This document shows positions 26,628-35,821 of a stretch of DNA of 42,799 nt, in pieces. The stretch's first letter is position 1, and every line of letters starts with the position of its first letter. The stretch is from NCBI GenBank assembly GCA_013043685.1, contig JABDNT010000081.1, forward strand, positions 1-42,799, read 5' to 3'. A program made the position numbers and the translations under genes. The notes below the pieces were generated by a model, which made no database searches, was not told the DNA's origin, and saw only the letters and a list, made by a program, of their open reading frames with translations. Origin of the DNA: Flavobacteriaceae bacterium. GTDB lineage: Bacteria > Bacteroidota > Bacteroidia > Flavobacteriales > Flavobacteriaceae.

Positions 26628-29600
26628 ATGGAGAATCGATCCAATAAATACTTGATAGTTGCCTTAGTTTTCGGGATAGCGTTTCATGGGACTTCGATGT
26701 TCTTCACTTTGGAATCCACTTATGATGCACTTATCCATGTATTTTTTGGTAATCACTACGCAACAAGCTGGTTCGAACCATGGAACGAAAGTTGGTATAC
26801 TGGTTTCACGGTGATGGGTTATCCTCCTTTGGTGCATCAGGCTATCGCATTACTTTCGGGTCTGGGAGGATTAAAATTCGGAATGTTTGTGATAGCCATC
26901 ACAGGGGTGATTCTGTTTATTACAGGTGTCTATCGATTTACTCTTTTACTCACTTCGAACAGGACTATTGGGGGTTATGCAGCCATATTGGCTGTATTTT
27001 CATCTTCATTTGTAGAGACCCTTCATTTATTCGGACAATTACCAAGCATCATTGGCATTTCCATATTACTGCATGCCTTACCGGAAATCTATTTATGGCT
27101 TAAAACAGGTAAATACTGGTACCTGGTCACTTCGTTTTCGTTGCTGTCCATTACGGTTACCTCCCATCATGTCACACCCATATTTGGTATGGTATTCTTT
27201 ATTTTTCCACTAATTGGGATGGTACTTATGGATGCGTCCCGGGAAAGGGTTTCGGGATGGGAACAAATTACATTAAAGGTTTTTGTGAAATCATTCTATA
27301 CCCATCTGAAAAGGATTCTGGTATTCGGGTTGGGTTCATTAGTGCTTATTATTATCTGTATACTCCCCTATTGGATCAACACAAAGGACAATCCGATTAC
27401 CCAGGTTCCAATACCACATGGTTCGAGGGATAATTTTATAGAGGTAAGTTCATCCGGGCTGGTATTCTTTTTAATTCCATGGGGTGTATTACTTATTCTA
27501 TTACCTTACCTGTTCTATCGTTATTACAGCAAACGTTATCTGTTCTTCGGACTTTCATTTTCGCTCTTAACTCTCTTGGGTACAGGGGGAACCACTCCCC
27601 TTCCACTGAAGATTCTGGGTGAAAACGCCTTCAATATCTTAACGCTGGATCGATTCACGTTATGGGCCTCAATTATGGCACTGCCGATGTTCGGGGAATT
27701 TACCTATCGTTTTGTTGAAGGAGATCTCAAACGATATATGCAAAATAAATGGGGAGCAGTTTATCACCGTTTGAGCGGTGGAATTCTGTTAACTGTTTTT
27801 TTATTTATGACGGTCTTTTCGATGAGTTTGGGATATTTCAGACCATCTCAACCCAAAAAGATCGATACGCTGCCACTGGTCAACTTTCTGAATCAGGACC
27901 AGCATGATAAGTGGCGGTACTTGCCTTTGGGCTTTGGTGATCAAATGGCCTGGCTTTCCACACAAACCAAGGCTTCTACCATAGACGGTAATTATCATTC
28001 TGCTCGGCGATTGCCAGAGCTGACCTCAAGGGCTGTCGAACGACTGGAGAATTCAAAATTCAGAGGAGTTGAAGGCCTCGGGTCGTTGCAACAATTTCTA
28101 ACGATCCCCGAAAAATATCATCTCAAGTACGTTTTCTCGAACGATAAATTCTATGATCCCATCTTATATTTTACCGGATGGCACAGACTTCAGCGACTTG
28201 AAAATGGTATCATGGTTTGGGAAAGGGAAGGTGTTTCTCCAATGCCCTCTAAAATTTCAAAGAAAGAGGTGCCGCTTTATCAGAAATTGATGTGGGGGAT
28301 AATTCCAATATTAACTGTAATTATTGCATTTTTTCTAAACATAAATCAGTTATGGAAAAGGTCCTTCAAAATTGGTAATCATGAGCAACCAGTTTATATG
28401 GCCTTCAAAAAAGAATTCTTTAAATACAATAGCCAGCTTATGGCCGTAAGCCGAATATGGGCTGTGACTATTTCAGTTCTTGTTTTGTTTGGGGTTTATT
28501 CATTTTATATGAAAAATGCAACTCAGATATCCCCGGAAAATACGGTTATTGCCTATTACGACGCATTGGACTTTAAAGAATTTGAAAAATCGTATGGTTT
28601 GATTAATCCTAAGAGTGAAAAAACACTAGATCAATACATGTTGGAAATTTCCGTCACCGACGGGCTTCTTAGCTCATATGCGAAATTAGATGCAATTGAA
28701 GTGAAAATGTTATCGGAAACCGATTCCACAGCGACCGCAGAAGCCAAAATGAAATGGATAACTCCATTGGAGACCTATAACAAATCTGTGAAGCACCAAT
28801 TGAGGAAAATCAAAGGTAATTGGTTCCTGGAACCTTCGGATATAGATGTTGATATCCCGCCGGATCAATTATTTATTCGAAAAAAAGCAAACTATTTTAA
28901 ACATGGGCGAAGACGGATTTCTTCAGAACAAACCTATCATGAAGATGTTTTAAAACAGCCGGCTATTGAAGTCCTGTCGGCCAGTCTTGTTTATGCGAAC
29001 AATTCCTATCATATTGTGGGTGAAATACAGAATATCGATAATATTCCGGCTGATGTTTCTATGAGAGGAACATTGTATTCGAAAGACAACAGGGAATTAA
29101 CCACCTATAATGCTAAAGATATATTGAAACATAAATTATTGCCAAAAGAAACATCCGTTTTTCGAATTGATTTTGAAGATGCGATATGGAGTGAAGAAAC
29201 CAAGTCACTGCCGGCTACTTTTAATCCAAAACAGTTCACCCCTGTTACTATAAAAGACGATATCAGTTCTTTCAATCTACAAGTAGAGGCGAATATCGCA
29301 ACAACCGATTTGCACAATGACCTGGCAATAGCAGATTTAATTCTTAATGAAGGCAAAGCTGAAGGTATAATCTACAATTCGGGTATTGAAAATGCGACCA
29401 TACCACAGCTATTAGTATCCTTCAGAGATAGGAATCGCAAATTGATATGGGTAGAAAAAAAGTATCTGGAAGAAAGTGTGCGAGCCCAGAGAAAATATAG
29501 GTTCGAATATATAATTCCGAAGATTTCATCTATTGATTTACTGAGTTCTTCACTCCAATACGTCTTTGTTAATGGTCTGCCTAATAATGAGATCAGTAAA

Positions 29601-29714
29601 AAGTTGATACCTGAACGGAAAGAGACACAGTATTACCTTGAACTACAAGAGGCAATATCACCCTTCAGATTTATCGATTTTAATTTGAACTATTACGTTG
29701 GAAATCCAAGATAA
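26628..29714 (+). CDS. large membrane protein, GT-C/PTPS-related-like, with periplasmic NTF2-like and beta-sandwich domains
   Basis: From ATG 26628 the product has 1028 residues; a TTG at 26589 would overlap the -7 element and is rejected. Residues 1-400 hold about ten membrane segments with an early acidic motif ESTYDALIHV (Asp33, His37) and WFEPWNESWY...MGYPPL, resembling GT-C glycosyltransferases and the 'PTPS-related' membrane family. A soluble loop (400-540), two more TM segments (~548-570 and 607-625), an NTF2-like domain (~632-740) and a FxLYD-like beta domain (~777-850) plus a second beta domain follow. I infer a polyprenyl-linked-sugar-using transferase or polymerase, not proven. It heads a three-gene operon with no gap to the next gene. 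Confidence 0.7.
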   Translation: MENRSNKYLIVALVFGIAFHGTSMFFTLESTYDALIHVFFGNHYATSWFEPWNESWYTGFTVMGYPPLVHQAIALLSGLGGLKFGMFVIAITGVILFITGVYRFTLLLTSNRTIGGYAAILAVFSSSFVETLHLFGQLPSIIGISILLHALPEIYLWLKTGKYWYLVTSFSLLSITVTSHHVTPIFGMVFFIFPLIGMVLMDASRERVSGWEQITLKVFVKSFYTHLKRILVFGLGSLVLIIICILPYWINTKDNPITQVPIPHGSRDNFIEVSSSGLVFFLIPWGVLLILLPYLFYRYYSKRYLFFGLSFSLLTLLGTGGTTPLPLKILGENAFNILTLDRFTLWASIMALPMFGEFTYRFVEGDLKRYMQNKWGAVYHRLSGGILLTVFLFMTVFSMSLGYFRPSQPKKIDTLPLVNFLNQDQHDKWRYLPLGFGDQMAWLSTQTKASTIDGNYHSARRLPELTSRAVERLENSKFRGVEGLGSLQQFLTIPEKYHLKYVFSNDKFYDPILYFTGWHRLQRLENGIMVWEREGVSPMPSKISKKEVPLYQKLMWGIIPILTVIIAFFLNINQLWKRSFKIGNHEQPVYMAFKKEFFKYNSQLMAVSRIWAVTISVLVLFGVYSFYMKNATQISPENTVIAYYDALDFKEFEKSYGLINPKSEKTLDQYMLEISVTDGLLSSYAKLDAIEVKMLSETDSTATAEAKMKWITPLETYNKSVKHQLRKIKGNWFLEPSDIDVDIPPDQLFIRKKANYFKHGRRRISSEQTYHEDVLKQPAIEVLSASLVYANNSYHIVGEIQNIDNIPADVSMRGTLYSKDNRELTTYNAKDILKHKLLPKETSVFRIDFEDAIWSEETKSLPATFNPKQFTPVTIKDDISSFNLQVEANIATTDLHNDLAIADLILNEGKAEGIIYNSGIENATIPQLLVSFRDRNRKLIWVEKKYLEESVRAQRKYRFEYIIPKISSIDLLSSSLQYVFVNGLPNNEISKKLIPERKETQYYLELQEAISPFRFIDFNLNYYVGNPR

Positions 29715-30980
29715 ATGATACTGAGTCGAAAACATATTATTTTATTTAGCGTGTTATTATTGCTTCAGCTGTTATTCTCATCCATGATATTTCAGAAGTT
29801 ACCGCCTTCGGATAGCCTTATTATGATAACTCGCGGAGAACTATTGATTAAGAATGATCAATTCATAGCAGGGGATCCTATTTCCATCGATTATCGTATA
29901 ACTCTGGCAGACACAATAGGTAAAAATGAATCGACTTATACTGTACACTTGTTGGTGATTTCGGCATATGGAAGCAGTCTTCTTCAGGGACAAATCACTG
30001 AAACCGGAATGAATTTTGTGATTCCCGAAGAGATTGCGCGAAAATCTGGAGACCTGGATTTGCGTTTAATTCATAATAAACGATTACTGGATTCTAAAAC
30101 TATTACTATTACTTCGAAAACAAATTCCGGAGTGATAATGGAAAATTATCTCGGTCCGCCAAGTATGACTGCAGGCGCTAAAGACTTTTCCATGATGGTG
30201 GTAATGCCGACGGACGAATTCGATAATCTGCTTCCTGACAGCACTTTGGTTTCGATGCGGGAGCAAATAGATGAAACCATCATTTCAACGGATCTGTATG
30301 TAGTAAACGGCTATGCATGGAAGAATATTTACAGCACCGAAAAAGCTGAAAAAGTATTCGTTTCAGCAGAATGTTTAGGAGTAAATTCGAAGGAGATGGA
30401 GACCAAAATACGTCCTTCTTATCCTGTTGATTTCGGTATTTTTGCCATGCGCACCCATAATTATGCCGATGGGAATCAAATTGTGTCACTCAGCACTTCG
30501 TTAATAAAAGATGTCTTCGGAAATATTATTGCCGATGGCACCGTGGTCACGTTTACAATAATCACATCGGATGGTCATAAACTAAGTACATCAGGAGCTA
30601 TCCTCAACGGGGTGGCTGAAGCACAGATACTCCATCCTGATCACTCTGTATCCTGGAAGATCAAAGGGGTGATTTCGGGAATTGCCGAAAGCGAGCGAAT
30701 AACTATAGAATTCGAGAGTATTACGAGGTATTTAAAAGTTCATTTTTCCAAAGATGGTGGAAAATTATTCGTGGGGCCACTTACCAGTTATATGGATCAA
30801 CTTGCACCCGATGGAACCGAGGTCTCTTTATATACAGGTGATCGCTTCATTACAAGAAAATCATCTCTTAACGGGGTGGTAGTTTTCGATCTTAGACAGC
30901 ACGAATTTGAATTGGCAGAAAACGAAATTACGGTTAATGCGCTTGGACTTTCCAGGACATTAAAACTAAAATCAGAGTGA
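29715..30980 (+). CDS. membrane-anchored periplasmic beta-sandwich protein, unknown
   Basis: This 421-residue protein has an N-terminal membrane anchor (residues 8-26) and then only beta-rich sequence: about four Ig-like/macroglobulin-like domains, one with DVFGNIIADGTVVTFTIITSDGH, the pattern of invasin-type or Big_1 Ig domains, and another similar at the end (LAPDGTEVSLYTGDRF). I do not recognise a catalytic motif. The ATG directly follows the upstream stop, and its own stop overlaps the next start (GTGA), so it is fixed within the operon. It may be a periplasmic scaffold linking the GT-C-like protein and the GH5-like enzyme. Confidence 0.7.
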   Translation: MILSRKHIILFSVLLLLQLLFSSMIFQKLPPSDSLIMITRGELLIKNDQFIAGDPISIDYRITLADTIGKNESTYTVHLLVISAYGSSLLQGQITETGMNFVIPEEIARKSGDLDLRLIHNKRLLDSKTITITSKTNSGVIMENYLGPPSMTAGAKDFSMMVVMPTDEFDNLLPDSTLVSMREQIDETIISTDLYVVNGYAWKNIYSTEKAEKVFVSAECLGVNSKEMETKIRPSYPVDFGIFAMRTHNYADGNQIVSLSTSLIKDVFGNIIADGTVVTFTIITSDGHKLSTSGAILNGVAEAQILHPDHSVSWKIKGVISGIAESERITIEFESITRYLKVHFSKDGGKLFVGPLTSYMDQLAPDGTEVSLYTGDRFITRKSSLNGVVVFDLRQHEFELAENEITVNALGLSRTLKLKSE

Positions 30981-32491
30981 AAAAGAACAGATTCATATAT
31001 CGCGTTTTAATATTGACTGCTTTTTTGCTTATTAATGCGTTATTGTTATTCGGAATCGGGGAAGTATATTCCTATCTCAACAGCGGAGCAGACAAAGCCG
31101 GGATCTTTCATGGAGATCTTAGAGGAGATATAAATTATCATCCGGAAATAAAATGGGACATCACAACCAATAAGGGTCTCGAGATTTCACCCACGGTTGT
31201 AAAAGATATCGTCGACGACTATAAACTAGCATGGTTTATTCGAAATAATGCACTGTATTCCCTGGAAGATACAGGAATTGCCGACCTCTATACAGCTAAT
31301 GCCAGAGAGGAATTATACAATTTAATAGAGCTAAACAAAAAAACAGGAGTCTCTATTGAATCAACCACCTTATCGCATAATCTGCAAATAGATTTTTTCA
31401 GCGCTGATGGTAAGATTATTTCCTTTATCGATAAGGATGTAACGGGCTTCAGCAGGGTAACTAAACATGACGAGTTTGTCTATGAGGCAAATAATACGGC
31501 CAGTTACAAAGTTATAATGCTGCTTGAAGATGGGTTTTGGCGTATTCGCCATTTGGTGCGTACTTCTTCTGAAGAAACTGAAACAATGATCCGGGAAACA
31601 ATTCCTTTAATTGAGCCAATAGCTGGAATAAACTACTATCCTCAGGATTCGGCCTGGGATACTTTTGGTGAAAAATTTAATGAGGCTACAATTAAAAAGG
31701 AACTTACCCTGATAAAAGATCTGGGACTAAACACCATTCGTATCTTTGTAAATTATAAAGATTTTGGAGGAGCCGATGTAAGAGGAGGCAAACTAAACAA
31801 GCTATCCCGGCTGCTCGATCTTTCCAACGCCGAGGATATAAACGTGATAATAACGCTTTTTGATTTCTATGGCGATTATTCCATAAAGGAATGGACGGCC
31901 ACCCGTGAACATGCAAAGACGATAGTGAATTCGGTGAAAGAACATCCGGCCTTATTGGGATGGGATGTGAAGAATGAACCTGATCTCGATTTCGACAATC
32001 GAAATTCCAATGTTGTAAAGTCATGGCTCACTCAGATGTTAAGATATATAAAATATATAGACCCTGAACATCCAGTCACCGTGGGATGGTCAAATCCCGA
32101 ATCTGCCTTAAACCTGGTAAATGAAGTAGATTATATTTCCTTTCATTATTATGAGGATGTCAAATTGCTGGGATCGGCGATCTCCAGGATAAGATCAAAT
32201 ACGAGTAAACCAATGGTTCTCCAGGAGTTCGGCCTATCTACGAATTATAGTTTTTGGAGCCCGTTCGGTAATGATGAAAAGGATCAAGCTGAGTATTACG
32301 AGGCATTCTATAAAATCCAAAAGAGAGATAGCATTCACTATCTCTCATGGACATTATTTGATTTTGAAATTATACCTAAAATCATTTCGGGAAATTCTCC
32401 CTGGAGAAAAATCAAACAATCGAATTTTGGATTAGTCACCATAAGTGGGGCGAAAAAGCCAGCGTTTACAATTATTAAATCAAATCACTAG
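30977..32491 (+). CDS. membrane-anchored GH5-like glycoside hydrolase with N-terminal NTF2-like domain
   Basis: The 504-residue product starts at GTG, overlapping the previous stop. It has an N-terminal anchor (9-29), an NTF2/SnoaL-like domain (~72-198, ending GFWRIRHLVR) and a TIM-barrel of the cellulase/GH5 clan (215-500). The acid/base is in WDVKNEPD (Glu334), the nucleophile in VLQEFG (Glu417), with ISFHYY (His390) and WTLFDF also typical. It would face the periplasm. In exopolysaccharide loci such enzymes trim or release the polymer, as PelA, BcsZ and AlgL do. The TAG overlaps the stop of the converging glycosyltransferase gene in CTAG. Confidence 0.85.
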   Translation: MKKNRFIYRVLILTAFLLINALLLFGIGEVYSYLNSGADKAGIFHGDLRGDINYHPEIKWDITTNKGLEISPTVVKDIVDDYKLAWFIRNNALYSLEDTGIADLYTANAREELYNLIELNKKTGVSIESTTLSHNLQIDFFSADGKIISFIDKDVTGFSRVTKHDEFVYEANNTASYKVIMLLEDGFWRIRHLVRTSSEETETMIRETIPLIEPIAGINYYPQDSAWDTFGEKFNEATIKKELTLIKDLGLNTIRIFVNYKDFGGADVRGGKLNKLSRLLDLSNAEDINVIITLFDFYGDYSIKEWTATREHAKTIVNSVKEHPALLGWDVKNEPDLDFDNRNSNVVKSWLTQMLRYIKYIDPEHPVTVGWSNPESALNLVNEVDYISFHYYEDVKLLGSAISRIRSNTSKPMVLQEFGLSTNYSFWSPFGNDEKDQAEYYEAFYKIQKRDSIHYLSWTLFDFEIIPKIISGNSPWRKIKQSNFGLVTISGAKKPAFTIIKSNH

Positions 32492-33690
32492 GCGGCTATC
32501 TTATTGCGGTTGATTTCTTTAATACCAATTGCATGGAATTCATCTACGTACATATCGGCGATCTTACTCATTGGAAAGGACGTGGCGGCAGCGTAATTCG
32601 CTTTCGCGATCTCCAAACGGTAAGCCTCATCTGTGACTAAATTCTTTATTGCTGCTGCAAGACTTTCATCACTGGTCGGATCAAAAAATTCACCGCGGTA
32701 GCCTTCATCTTTTACCAATCTCGACAGATCTCCCAGATTGGGCATAACTACTGCCTTACCATAACTTCCCGCCTGGTGTAGAACACCTGAACTGCCTGTT
32801 GTAGATGTATAAGGAAATACAACCATAGCGCTTTCTGAAAAGATTCTGGGAACTACTTCTTCTTCCACATAGCCCGTAAATGTCAACATAGGAACTTCGC
32901 TAAATGAGTTTTTTACTCCTTCTAAATATCCCGGTGTATTGGGGTTATCAGTGCCGGCGATTACAATTTCAAGTGGTTGTTTGATTTCCTTGCGTACTAT
33001 TTCAACTGCACGAATTAAGGATTCCACTTTCTTATACGTGCCAAATTTTCCAAAGGTCATTATTTTCAATGGCCCGGATTCTGTTTCATAGGTTGGTGTA
33101 TCCGGAATTTCGAATGTACCATGTGGAATAAGCACCACATTTTTAGCAAGGTATTTCCCCTCTAATTTAGAAACGTAATCATTTATGGTCACCGCAACTC
33201 TATCTGCTTTTAAAACAATTGACGTAAGAAAAGTTCCTATACGGTTGTACACGGCATTTTTCCATTTACTTTGTGTGAAACCGGCACTGTTCAGATCCAC
33301 GGCCTCCATTATATTATGCAAGAGCACAATGGTTGGAATTTTCATCAATTTCGTCAGCCATGGCGAAAAAAGACCCAATGCTGCGGGGATTTTACGATCT
33401 CCAAATTTCATAAACTGAAGATTGTAAAGAATAGCATCGGGTCTCGAATTTTTTATCGCCCTGGCAATTGTGATTACATTTTTGGCACTATTGAATTTCC
33501 AGCATTTTACCACAGACACTTTACAACCGTCTATCTCGGAGTTCAATCCTGTCTCAGCTTCAGAGACATCGGTATACAATACCACTTCTGTTACCCTGTT
33601 ATGATTTCTGAATTGTTTCAGAAGATGAAAAGCATACTCGTTTAAAGTTACTTTACTGGGTGGATATGAAGTTACAATTCCTAATTTCAT
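32488..33690 (-). CDS. GT-B glycosyltransferase (GT4-like)
   Basis: The 400-residue protein is a GT-B enzyme: N-terminal MKLGIVTSYPPSKVTLNEYAFHLL, central IPHGTFEIP and LKIMTFGKFGTYKKVESLIRAVE, and C-terminal GYVEEEVVPRIFSESAMVVFPY followed by GSSGVLHQAGSYGKAVVMP. No signal peptide or TM segments are seen, so it acts in the cytoplasm. At the position of the GT4 EX7E motif it has Thr and Gln, which is unusual. Transcribed after the STAS and Wzx genes but separated from them by a 132-bp gap holding an operator-like motif, so it may have its own promoter. Confidence 0.87.
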   Translation of the reverse strand: MKLGIVTSYPPSKVTLNEYAFHLLKQFRNHNRVTEVVLYTDVSEAETGLNSEIDGCKVSVVKCWKFNSAKNVITIARAIKNSRPDAILYNLQFMKFGDRKIPAALGLFSPWLTKLMKIPTIVLLHNIMEAVDLNSAGFTQSKWKNAVYNRIGTFLTSIVLKADRVAVTINDYVSKLEGKYLAKNVVLIPHGTFEIPDTPTYETESGPLKIMTFGKFGTYKKVESLIRAVEIVRKEIKQPLEIVIAGTDNPNTPGYLEGVKNSFSEVPMLTFTGYVEEEVVPRIFSESAMVVFPYTSTTGSSGVLHQAGSYGKAVVMPNLGDLSRLVKDEGYRGEFFDPTSDESLAAAIKNLVTDEAYRLEIAKANYAAATSFPMSKIADMYVDEFHAIGIKEINRNKIAA

Positions 33691-33774
33691 TATTTCTTGT
33701 TTTAGTTAATTACTTGAATAGTACAAATATCTTTAATAAAGCCCCTGCTCGTGGAATCATTCGACAGACCGGCG

Positions 33775-33811
33775 TTTAGTGTAGATAAATGGTAGAGGAA
33801 TAGCGACAAAA
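33775..33811 (+). promoter_or_regulatory. putative LytTR-type operator, copy b
   Basis: TTTAGTGTAGATAAAT (33775) is a strong copy of the motif; 21 bp on is a weak one, AGGAATAGCGACAAAA. Another related string, TTCGACAGACC (33760), lies just before it. It sits between the flippase and glycosyltransferase genes, about 85 bp before the glycosyltransferase start, with the motif pointing away from that gene. A near -7 element (GATATTTG, minus strand 33731-33724) lies between. Confidence 0.4.
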
Positions 33812-33822
33812 CTATTTTGAAC

Positions 33823-35058
33823 TTATCTGGCAAATCGACGAAAATAACCAACTTGCAGAGCCAGTAATACCCCCATTGCCGTGATTTGCATTAAAACGAC
33901 CTCGAACAGATTGTTGTGAAAGAACAGAATGAGTATGATCTGAACAATACCCATAACGGCGGCAAACAAAATTGGCCGGTAGTGATCTAAGGATAGAAAG
34001 TAATACGCAAATACATTTGATATAGCAAATAACCCGGTGGCTAACGCATACCATCCCAAAAGAGGTGAAATCTCCAGAAATCCTTCTCCAAATAATATTC
34101 GAACTGCGAAATCGGGGAATATAAAGGTGAAACTCACGATTGCAATGCACAATAGTGTGATGTAAAATAAATATTTTGATAGTATGGGTATTGTATTCAA
34201 ACCCTCTTTTCGGTATTGAATAACCTTCGGAAGTAACAACATTACAAACATCCATGTGATGAAATATACCACCCTTCCTATAAGTGCTAAAGACGCATAT
34301 AAACCAGCATCATAAGCTTCGAAGAAATGCTTTACCAGAAGAATGTCACTGTTATTACATATAATTAACGTTCCTTCATAACTAGCCGAGATGATCAAGA
34401 AACTCAATATCCGCTTTTGGTTTGCAGCAGAGATCTTACCCTTTACTTTTCTGAATCCGGCCATCGATTTAAATGGAAAAAGGCCTGCAATCATAGAAAC
34501 GGCGATTCCAATTGCCACTCCTACCGAAGAACTGATCTGAAAAAAGAATAAAATAAAAAAGGTTACCACCAATCTTGTAATCATTTCGAATTGATAGGTG
34601 CCGGAAAGTTGTACAAAATTACTGTTCCCCTGAAATCTTCCTCTGTTCACACTCATGGCGAAATACAAGGGAATAACACAACCAAAAATTGTGAACATCT
34701 CACTCGAAACCGTGTGAAATAACTTTTGAAGATCAGAAGCAAATACCACCATTCCACATCCTAGAATTACTCCAAGAATAATTGCGTTTCGATACATCCA
34801 TTTTACAAATCGAACGCTACTTTCAGAATCGAATTCCAGGGTGAACTTGGCTACCGCCAGTTGATATGTCATCGCTACAAAGGACAAGACCAAAAGTAAT
34901 GTGATGAGAATAGCTGCATCGGCGAACTCGGTGGGCCCGAGGTATCGTCCCAGTATCAAATTATAAGCATAATTCCCTGCATTAACCAGTAATCCACTGA
35001 GCATAAAAATTTGCTCGGACTTCAGCTGGAAGGGTATTTTTTTAGCGAAAGATATCAT
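33823..35058 (-). CDS. Wzx-like polysaccharide flippase
   Basis: The 411-residue protein has twelve hydrophobic segments and the MOP/Wzx layout: LLVNAGNYAYNLILGRYLGPTEFADAAILITLLL at the start, and charged cytoplasmic loops. The GRYLGPTEFADA motif is typical of polysaccharide_synt proteins. It would flip a lipid-linked repeat unit, or act like PelG in a synthase-type system. It lies 10 bases after the STAS gene in the same operon. No Wzy polymerase is obvious nearby unless the 1028-residue membrane protein plays that role. Confidence 0.88.
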   Translation of the reverse strand: MISFAKKIPFQLKSEQIFMLSGLLVNAGNYAYNLILGRYLGPTEFADAAILITLLLVLSFVAMTYQLAVAKFTLEFDSESSVRFVKWMYRNAIILGVILGCGMVVFASDLQKLFHTVSSEMFTIFGCVIPLYFAMSVNRGRFQGNSNFVQLSGTYQFEMITRLVVTFFILFFFQISSSVGVAIGIAVSMIAGLFPFKSMAGFRKVKGKISAANQKRILSFLIISASYEGTLIICNNSDILLVKHFFEAYDAGLYASLALIGRVVYFITWMFVMLLLPKVIQYRKEGLNTIPILSKYLFYITLLCIAIVSFTFIFPDFAVRILFGEGFLEISPLLGWYALATGLFAISNVFAYYFLSLDHYRPILFAAVMGIVQIILILFFHNNLFEVVLMQITAMGVLLALQVGYFRRFAR

Positions 35059-35068
35059 AGGTAAACTA

Positions 35069-35362
35069 TTAAGCTGCGGATAAAACCGTTTGATCTATCA
35101 TGAGGAATGGGCCCAGGATTTTCCTGTTTGGTCCGGAGAAGACCTGAACCATTTTCCCGCTCTTGTTTGCCTCTTCCTTTAATCTTTCCAACATCATAGC
35201 ACCGGAAAGATCGAGATCATCGAGCTTACAAAGACTTATGTTTAAGTTACCGTCGATTTGAAGTTTTGAAATAAAGAAGTTTCTCACTTCATGTGCCTGG
35301 CTACTACAGAGTCTACCCTGTAGTTCGTATACATCGTCTGTTTTCGTAATTTTTAATGCCAT
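35069..35362 (-). CDS. STAS-domain protein
   Basis: The 97-residue protein is a single STAS domain (KITKTDDVYELQGRLCSSQAHEVRNFF...ISLCKLDDLDLSGAMMLERLKEEANKSGK). The LDLSG Ser corresponds to the phosphorylated Ser of SpoIIAA-type anti-anti-sigma factors. It could act in a partner-switching pathway, but no anti-sigma kinase or PP2C phosphatase is seen in the window. It is the first gene of the operon with the flippase, so it may instead bind and control a transport or synthesis protein directly. Confidence 0.85.
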   Translation of the reverse strand: MALKITKTDDVYELQGRLCSSQAHEVRNFFISKLQIDGNLNISLCKLDDLDLSGAMMLERLKEEANKSGKMVQVFSGPNRKILGPFLMIDQTVLSAA

Positions 35363-35586
35363 TTCTATTTATTTAAATATTAATTGACTCTTTTTAATAA
35401 ATCCTTCGTGTACAGGTTATGAACTATAGACAATGTGTTATCTATTGTATAATTGTTGTTTTTGTAAACCACCCTTAATTTGTTCATACTGTTATTTACC
35501 ACAAGTTTCATTTGAATGTTTTTTTATTTCTACTGCAAATATCCTGTAAGAGAATAGCTAAAAAGGAGAATATCGATGAGTTGAAA

Positions 35587-35602
35587 TTTGGTGTAGACGA
35601 AA
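35587..35602 (+). promoter_or_regulatory. putative LytTR-type half-site, copy c
   Basis: TTTGGTGTAGACGAAA is 13 of 16 identical to the best copy at 41904. A partner 21 bp on (35608, ATTATTACATATAAAG) is weak at best, so this may be a single site. Confidence 0.4.
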
Positions 35603-35741
35603 GGTAAATTATTACATATAAAGGGGCATTTTCTTCAAATTCAATTTCACAGAACACAGAAACCACAAAATCAGTTAAGTATTTGTTATCGCGCAATACC
35701 TAATTGACCTTCGCGCACATGTTAATCACTCCGATATACCA

Positions 35742-35778
35742 ATTAGTGTCGGTGAACGGTAGCGAAGTATAGATTAAA
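35742..35778 (+). promoter_or_regulatory. putative LytTR-type operator, copy d (two half-sites, 21-bp period)
   Basis: ATTAGTGTCGGTGAAC (35742) and CGAAGTATAGATTAAA (35763) are spaced exactly 21 bp. The second starts 33 bp before a -7-like TACCTTG (35796), nearly the same geometry as copy a, and the exporter gene starts at 35822. Confidence 0.55.
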
Positions 35779-35821
35779 ACTGACCACTCTGATCTTACCT
35801 TGCAAATAGAAAATTCAACGT

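Larger units (their letters stand above)
35363..35821. other. 459-bp intergenic region between divergent exopolysaccharide genes
   Basis: It separates the minus-strand STAS operon from the plus-strand exporter gene and must hold both promoters. It contains two good copies of the LytTR-like motif (35587 and 35742-35778) and a weak one near 35420 (GAACTATAGACAATG). A 62-codon minus-strand frame (35508-35696) has no recognisable product and crosses one motif copy, so I do not call it a gene. Confidence 0.6.

Noticed and set aside
33812-34255. 147-codon minus-strand frame inside the flippase gene
   Set aside because: Same-strand shifted shadow of the flippase; composition is not protein-like.
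35508-35696. 62-codon minus-strand frame in the 459-bp gap
   Set aside because: No family, no ribosome-binding context, AT-rich with many rare residues, and it overlaps a motif copy.
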